64,000 bases of DNA from Plantago major (lineage: Eukaryota; Streptophyta; Magnoliopsida; Lamiales; Plantaginaceae), in assembly GCA_026545765.1 (NCBI GenBank), contig CM048839.1:6435835-6499834 (forward strand), written 5' to 3'. Below, in pieces: positions 58,130-64,000 of the stretch. The translations under genes and the position numbers were made by a program. Every line of letters starts with the position of its first letter. The first letter of the stretch is position 1. Under the pieces are notes generated by a model. That model saw only the letters and a list, made by a program, of their open reading frames with translations, searched no databases and was not told where the DNA came from.

Positions 58130-59061
58130 CCAGATGGCCAAAATTCGCTCTTGTCAACTAGACTAACGGATCGGCCCATCAAGGCTACGGTCCAACCCAC
58201 AATCCATTAATGAGTCCGTCTTGACTTCATACGTGAGTTGGACTCCAAAGGCCGGTTAGCAAGCCCACCTAGCGGAGTCATCCATCCAGCCAATCAGTCT
58301 GCATGCTACCTGACTAGCTCACTTGACCTTGCCAACCTTCCAGCTGGTTGACAAGCTAGCTAGCTCACCTAGCCCGCCCGACCTTGCATGACTGACTCTG
58401 TCAGTCAGCACCTGACTAACAGACTAACCAACTCCAGTAGCTCGATGGACTTGGTCAGTCAGTAAGCAACCGACTTACGATCACTCTCCTAACTACTTGA
58501 GACACAGTCCAACCCGTTCCAACGACCTCCCCGAAATTAGCGGGCAGACTCCAACGATGGGTGGGTTATATAGAGAAGGCTGAGGAGATGTAGAGGGCAT
58601 CAGATGCTAACTGCAACAAACCCTAGCAATCAATCTCTCACGCCTCCATCTCTCTCAAGCTCTCTGATCAACATCAGCCGTCACCTATCATCATCCACCA
58701 TCGCTCATCACCATCCATCATCAACCTTCAACCATCCGCCATCATCCTTCTCTGTCAGACAACTGCCAGCTAGCTCCTTCCCGTAAGGTCAGCTAGCCCA
58801 CTGCCGGTGTTCGTCCACCACGTAGCCGAACCGACTCAACCAACAGGATAAGTCGACGCTTGCCACCATCTCTCCCTCTTTGTTCCTGTCATTTGATTAC
58901 TCCTTCTATCACCATCTAACTTGGCGTGAGTCCCTTCGGTCGGCACCACACCGGTGTCACCTCGGAATCTCACGTCTCTGTTTGCTATTGTTTCCTTGCA
59001 GGTTGTCGGTGCCCCCCAATCTCTAACCCTAATTTTGATTGTAGATTTCTGAGCGTCTACA
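58130..59061 (+). repeat. right LTR of the Tat element
   Basis: About 932 bp, ending GTCTACA like the left LTR and followed by GACAA. Its first few bases differ from those of the left LTR (CCAGATGG instead of TGTATTGG), so the exact start is uncertain. It carries short replaced or inserted runs relative to the left LTR but identical blocks of more than 150 bp. Confidence 0.85.
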
Positions 59062-59179
59062 GACAACATAAGATAGAGCACCGATTTGTGGATTCCTAAT
59101 GTCAGGGCCCAGGGGGGTTGTGAGCTTAACACGAATGCTAGTGTGTATGTGGGACCTAGTGGGTTTTCTTGTGGCGGCT

Positions 59180-60830
59180 TAGACCACTCCCAATGGGTCT
59201 TAACTAAGACCGTGAATAGTGGCGGTCGTGAGCTAAGGCTGATTTAACAACCACTGCAGAAAAAAACTGTCCAACAGGTCGTGCTAAGGCCGTGAATAGT
59301 GTTTTGTAATTTTTTTTATATATTTTTTTAACTTGCTTAACATATTATAAGAGTGTTTAGAAGTTGAAATTACTCAAATTCGATTCTTAAAACTCATTTT
59401 ATAATTTATTGAGATTGAAATCAGACGGTTACAAAACAATGACAACAACAACAACATTGAAATCCTACTTGAAATGAAATGAAAGCACACAACAACAAAC
59501 ATAGAAGGAATCACATTCCGAGCTCGGACTAGAGCTTCTGCAAGATAGAAAGCTCCATCGGTGACAAGTTATCGAACCTATTTTGTAGATCGATCATCAT
59601 TTGGAACTTCCCCAACGTATCAGCTTGATGTTGACTCTCAGCAAGCATTCTCGTATTCTCAGACTTCTTCTCCGCCTTCATTTGCACACTTCAAGCTTCC
59701 TCTCCTCAAACTCAAGCCTCCGCGCCTCAGCTTGCTTCCTTTCCTCAATCTTCCTCAGTTTAAGCTCAAGCCTCTTCTCCTTAATTGTATTCATGCCTTG
59801 GAAGGATTCATTCAAGCCGTCCATAATCGAGCTTCCACTCGAACCCCTTCTTTTGCAAGGCCTTTGCCTTATCACGGCCCATAGGGCGCTTCGATGCAAT
59901 TTCGCTCCCATCATCATTGCATTCCAAAACCCTTTTGGTACCGCTCCCACCACTAACCTCAACATTGATAGCCTCATCAGCTGATCCACCACCATATGCC
60001 CGAGGTTGCGCCCTGGAAGTTTTCACCCCGGCTGCACTGGTGAAATTCATGTGAGATTGCCACTGCGGATAGTGCCTCATTGCTTCCCAACAATGCTTAT
60101 TATTAAACTTCATCGCCTCATGCATGTAGCTTTTTGGCCATGTTGATAACATCATCGTCATTGTAACTGCTTTTATCTCCAACACATCTTTCCGCATCAT
60201 CATAAGCTGAGACAAAGTGGTTTACATCTTCTTTCATCCGAGTCCACCTACCACGTAGTGAATTTGCAGTTCGAGGTGTGAGACCGGTAAGAGGATGGCC
60301 ACCTCTAATGTTTTGCTCCCAGATTTCCTGAACTTCCACAAACATCGAAGTATACGTGCGGTTGGTGGCTTCGCCGGATCCTCACTTAACGACATGAAAA
60401 TTTGGATGAGAGCAAGATCCACCTCTTCCGAGTACGAACTCCTTGACCCATCTTTTTCTTCTTTTTTCACCGCGGTTGAGGCTGCCTTTTTTCCAGTAGG
60501 CTTGCGAGGTTTCCTTCCTTTCCCTTTTGCCGTAGGTTCCGGTTGAGTCTCCTAATGGACTTGAGATCGGTGTGAGTCACGGGGTGGATAAGTTGATGAG
60601 TCTGGGTTGTATGGATTGTAGTATCCGGTCGTATCGTAGAATGAAGGTTCCGGTTGGCCTTTGGGTGAAATGGGGATTTGGAAGTTGGGAGTGATACCAT
60701 AAAACTCATTCAGAAATGCCGGTATTTTATCCAACATTCCTTGTTGAGTGAGCCATATGTATGTCGGATGCTCAAATGGGTTTGGTGGAGTGGAGTTTGA
60801 ATTCTGGGAGTTGGGAGTAGACATTTTAGC
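59180..60830 (-). mobile_element. PIF/Harbinger-type element remnant (ORF1 only)
   Basis: The boundary at 59180 reads TTA then GACCACTCCCAATGGGTC, which resembles a Pong-like terminal repeat next to its TTA target. The decayed ORF1 gene lies inside on the minus strand. No transposase (DDE) gene and no matching opposite terminus were found, so one side has been lost. Confidence 0.55.
59540..60824 (-). pseudogene. Myb/SANT-like ORF1 protein of a PIF/Harbinger element, broken
   Basis: From the ATG at 60824 the N-terminal part reads PFEHPTYIWLTQQGMLDKIP. Then, in shifted frames, come a basic segment, a SANT/Myb-like part (YSEEVDLALIQIF, FVEVQEIWEQNIRG, RTANSLRGRWTRMKEDVN), FNNKHCWEAMRHYPQW, and a NAM-associated-like C-terminus with KRPMGRDKAKALQKKG and a charged coiled coil (KEKRLELKLRKIEERKQAEA). 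At least four frame changes kill it. Relatives are often mislabelled as glutathione S-transferase T3-like. In PIF/Harbinger elements such a protein helps the transposase bind DNA. Confidence 0.75.
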
Positions 60831-60921
60831 GTTTTAGATACAACGCTTCTTGAAGATAGATATGGAATTGAGAATTGACTCGAATGTCGTCTTTAAGCTG
60901 ACATTACACAACTTAGACGTA

Positions 60922-60948
60922 CCCCCCCCCCCCCCCCCACACACACAT
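60922..60948. repeat. poly(C) and (CA)n tract
   Basis: Seventeen consecutive C followed by CACACACA. A mononucleotide run of this length is prone to slippage and to sequencing error. Confidence 0.9.
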
Positions 60949-60987
60949 GTACTGGATGTGAAACACTGAAAAATGAAAAGACTAATA

Positions 60988-61171
60988 AGCAATAGCTTTG
61001 AAAATGAGGTGATCCATCCGCAGCTTCCAATGCAGCTACCTTGTTACAAATAAACTCTAGTCGACATCCCCTCGTTGCAGCTAAGGTATCGACCCCGAGC
61101 ATGACCAGGGCGGCCCGAGAACAAAATTTACCGCCGTATGGCTGGCCGACGGTTACTAGCGATTCCGATTC
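60988..61171 (-). pseudogene. rrn16: nuclear fragment of plastid 16S rRNA gene, 3' end
   Basis: On the minus strand, GAATCGCTAGTAACCG, CAGCCATACGGCGGTAAATT, GTAACAAGGTAGC and GGATGGATCACCTCA occur in the order of the last 230 bases of a bacterial-type 16S rRNA. The sequence then continues with AGCTATTGCTTATTAG, like the plastid spacer. About 30 bases before the decoding region and a shorter piece further on are deleted, and there are many substitutions. The region resembles the plastid version more than the mitochondrial one. It cannot be functional. Confidence 0.85.
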
Positions 61172-61193
61172 AATCCTTAAGAGCTTTCTATAA

Positions 61194-61427
61194 GGCTTCA
61201 TTTGGTTTGAGGGGAAATGGGGAAAAAGAACAAAAAAATAGGGGAAAATAAGATTTTCCTGAAAAATGTAAGTGAAAAACAACTTACCTTATTTTGTGGA
61301 GATGGATATATTTGACAAAAATTTTCATAAATTTTTCAGAATTTACTGAAACTACCAAATGGTGGAAAACAATATATTCACTTATTTTTTTTATTTCTCT
61401 CCATTTTACTTCAAACAAAATGAATCC
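61194..61427. mobile_element. Tourist-like MITE next to the plastid fragment
   Basis: Left end GGCTTCATTTGGTTTGAGG and right end TTCAAACAAAATGAATCC are inverted with few mismatches. TAA flanks both sides (61191-61193 and 61428-61430). The interior is AT-rich and non-coding. Confidence 0.75.
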
Positions 61428-61430
61428 TAA

Positions 61431-61822
61431 ATGTTGGACAAAAAGGAGGGTAATATCGTCACTAACAACCCGACATTACGGCGTAACATAGTACTCCAAC
61501 TTCAATCACCGTAACGACATCGTATTACTACTTCCCACGTTCCCTGTTCTATCCACGCAGACAAAAAGATTCAGCTGGAAAAAAAAATTAATCAACTCAG
61601 CTCCAGCAATTTAACAACCTGGAAATCGAACACTCATAATTTCCCTTCTGCAAAAAATCATCTGAACTTTTCCCGTTCCGATCAAATTCACAAATTTCCG
61701 TAAGTTTCCGATTCACTTTTCACCTTTTGGCTTTTGATTTTCCTGCTGCTTTTTTGAATTTTAGTTTTGAATTTTGATCATTTGTTGAATAAATTAGGTT
61801 TTAGTAGTGGAAGAAGAGTTAT
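61431..61822. other. promoter and leader region of the PXA gene
   Basis: Expected promoter and 5' untranslated region of the plus-strand gene that starts at 61823. A pyrimidine-rich stretch precedes the start. No certain TATA box was identified. Confidence 0.45.
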
Positions 61823-64000
61823 ATGAAGGCGATGGAGAGTATACACGATCTGATCGAAGAAGCTAAGCTTCGTACTGTTTGGTGGATTCTCTGTGTATTC
61901 GTAGTGACCTATTTCTTAACACGTAAGCCTGTTCACTTTCACTATTGAGCTACTTGAGTCGATTATATGCGATCAGTGTGTTGATTAACGGTTATTTGTT
62001 GATTATGTATGTGTGATTGGATTGCAGATACTAGTAAATCAATGTTAATGAATATTCCAGTAGCTCTACTTTTGGTTGCTGGAGCTAGAATGTTAGTGAA
62101 TGAGGTGGAATTTCGGAGAAGGATACGGAAACGGAGTTCGACGTCTTACTTGTCTCACTTAGAGAAGAAGCAGTTGTCTGTGAATGACTCGCGGCTTTCG
62201 ACGGCGCCTCAGCCGGTGAAATGGAAGAGGAAAATAGATTCTCCCATTGTTGAAGCGGCGCTGGAAGATTTTATTAACAATATTTTGCGTGATTTTGTCG
62301 TTGATTTGTGGTACTCGGAGATTACGCCTGACAGAGAGGCTCCGTCGCTGATCCATGCTTTGATCATGGATGTTCTTGGGGATGTATCGGGAAGAGTCAA
62401 GGAGCTGAATCTTGTTGACCTTTTGACGAAGTATTGCTTTGTCGTTTGTATGGTTATCTGTTGAGTTGTAGAATTAGGAAGCTGGGAATACCGATGCTAA
62501 ATGATGTTTCTATCTGCAGGGATGTTGTAGAGCTTGTAGGAGACCACCTTGATCTCTTCAGAAGAAACCAGGCTGCAATTGGTGTGGATGTTATGAAGAC
62601 ATTGTCTTCTGAGGAACGAGATGAAAGGTTGAAACACCATCTTCTTTCGTCTAAGGAGCTCCACCCTGCATTGATATCTCCAGACTGTGAGTACAAGGTG
62701 TAGAGTTGTTCTAATTTAGAAATTGTCTGTACATAAAATTATTTCTCCTTTGTTAATTTTCTCGATATGTAACACTTTGTGAATATAGGTTCTTCAGCGG
62801 CTCATGGGTGGTGTTATAGCTGTTGTGTTAAAACCAAGGGAAGCACAGTGTCCTTTAGTTCGGAGTATTGCTCGTGAGCTCCTAACTTGTTTAGTGATGC
62901 AGCCCGTTATGAATTTTGCTACCCCAATGTAAGTTACTATATTATAGCTCCTCTTGTTCTTTTCTACTTAAAATGTCTAGGCTGATTGGGTTGCGTTATA
63001 ATTATGTGATCATGTAGGTAGAAAAGCCAACATGACTCTTTATTTTCAAGTTTACCCGTAGCTAACAATATCATTTGGTTTGCATCATCTATAATTACTG
63101 CAGAGAAGCAATTGCTGCTACTAAAGAGTAGATTGAGATTCTCTTTTGAACATGCATAGTCACTTCATATTTCACCTTAATCTGCATGGTTTGAAAATAA
63201 CGAGACTGAGTGGGATGAGGATGCACAAACAACCATACCAATATAGGTGTTTGGTTGTGTGTTACTGAGGTTCTCTTATAAACATGCACATCCACTTCAG
63301 TCATATTTTTCGTATGGTTTGAGAAGATGAGATTGGCATGGGATGAGCATTTATAAACAACCATTCTAAGCTAGGTTTTTAATCCTCTTTATATGCCCTT
63401 GACATTTAGGATTTCAACTAAATTCCTTTCTCACCAGGTACATTAATGAATTAATTGAATGCATTATTCTTGCATATCACAATGAGGGCTCTAAGGATGC
63501 TTCTACTGACCAATCACCTAATGTAAAGGATCATAGTCCTGGCTCTGCAGTTTCTGGTGGTCATGGTCAAAGCAGCGAATCTAATTCTAGGAAAGTCACA
63601 TCTTCCAACAATCAAGAGGCAGATTTGTCTTTGTCACGATCTGAGCACAAAAAAGAACCAGAGCCGAGTATCCCGGGAAATCTCTTTTCTAGTACTATGG
63701 AGGATGGGCCTATGCATCCTCGGCCTGCTGACTGGGCTAAAGCGATTGAGGCAGCAACCCAGAGAAGATCGGAAGTTCTTATGCCTGAAAATCTAGAAAA
63801 CATGTGGACTATAGGAAGAAACTATAAAAAGAAACTCCAAAAGAAGGGTGCTCCAGGACTTCAGGCTACTCAAATTACAAAATCAGGAAGTGCCACATTG
63901 CCTAAAGAAGATTTAGTGACTGAAACATTAGGAAGGAAGTCAGAAAAATATGTTGGAACACTAGATAAAACTTCTATGCAACTACCTCCGTTGCCCCAAC
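61823..64000 (+). CDS. PXA-domain, sorting-nexin-like protein (5' part)
   Basis: Five exons are visible: 61823-61922, 62028-62430, 62520-62697, 62789-62928 and 63438 to beyond 64000. All introns are GT-AG and phases agree. The N-terminus has two hydrophobic segments (WWILCVFVVTYFLT and IPVALLLVAGARML). The PXA (phox-associated) domain spans about residues 100-275 with DFINNILRDFVVDLWYSEI, RDERLKHHLLSSKELHPALI and PLVRSIARELLTCLVMQPVM. A polar linker follows. In this family a PX domain and a nexin C domain come later; both would lie outside the window. Such proteins are membrane-anchored and act in endosomal lipid binding or trafficking. From memory it corresponds to Arabidopsis At2g15900. Confidence 0.88.

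Larger units (their letters stand above)
45423..59061 (+). mobile_element. full-length Ty3/gypsy LTR retrotransposon, Tat lineage, 13.6 kb, inactive
   Basis: Two LTRs (45423-46326 and about 58130-59061) enclose a primer site, gag, protease, reverse transcriptase, two RNase H domains and integrase on the plus strand, then a long 3' part with an antisense gene and a tandem-repeat array. A second, archaeal-type RNase H directly after the first and a long 3' region with an antisense gene are known marks of the Tat lineage. GACAA flanks the element. Several frameshifts and a nonsense codon in pol make this copy incompetent by itself. Confidence 0.9.

Noticed and set aside
60893-61282. 129-residue minus-strand frame
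   Set aside because: It runs through the plastid 16S rRNA fragment and the C-run, so it is not protein-coding.

Overview
This is nuclear DNA from a flowering plant, almost certainly a eudicot. It has split protein-coding genes with GT-AG introns, AT-rich spacers crowded with MITEs, an L1-type LINE, SINE, Helitron, CACTA and PIF/Harbinger remnants, a full-length Ty3/gypsy retrotransposon, and plant-only gene families (LRR-extensin, TRICHOME BIREFRINGENCE-LIKE, 2-oxoglutarate dioxygenases, a thionin-like peptide). The species cannot be fixed from the sequence. A Caryophyllales plant is a guess based on the MITE style.

Layout. Positions 1-10400 are gene-poor and hold MITEs (one nested inside another), a Helitron-type end and a SINE candidate. 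A three-exon gene for a plastid membrane protein (EMB1273-like) lies on the minus strand at 10436-12155. A small secreted cysteine-rich thionin-like gene on the plus strand at 13337-13558 follows three W-box cores. A 5'-truncated LINE occupies 13908-17395. Positions 17400-25130 are mobile-element territory: a GCTCG-rich hAT-like element, a CACTA element ending in a perfect 48-bp inverted repeat, two Helitron ends with a decayed Helitron helicase, a possible 54-residue gene at 23301, and a composite Tourist-like element.

The gene-rich core is 26178-44361, all on the minus strand. It has two intact 2-oxoglutarate/Fe(II) dioxygenase genes and a third broken copy (exon sizes match exactly), a pollen-type LRR-extensin, a CCG-binding protein 1 (MEE14)-like gene, and a five-exon TBL O-acetyltransferase. 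A 13.6-kb Tat-lineage Ty3/gypsy element (45423-59061) with both LTRs and a 5-bp target duplication separates these genes from the next one. After it come a decayed PIF/Harbinger ORF1 gene, a fragment of plastid 16S rDNA, a MITE, and a PXA-domain sorting-nexin-like gene (61823 onward, plus strand) that runs off the window.

From memory of the Arabidopsis map, the order dioxygenases - pollen LRR-extensin - CBP1 - PXA protein combines two Arabidopsis segments (At3g19000-At3g19020 and At2g15880-At2g15900). This looks like an ancestral block later opened by a retrotransposon. I found no convincing new multi-gene system. The most unusual structures are the CACTA terminus with its hairpin, the spliced antisense gene and 55-bp tandem array inside the Tat element, the block-wise differences between its two LTRs, and the nested MITE whose internal pentamer differs from its sister copies.
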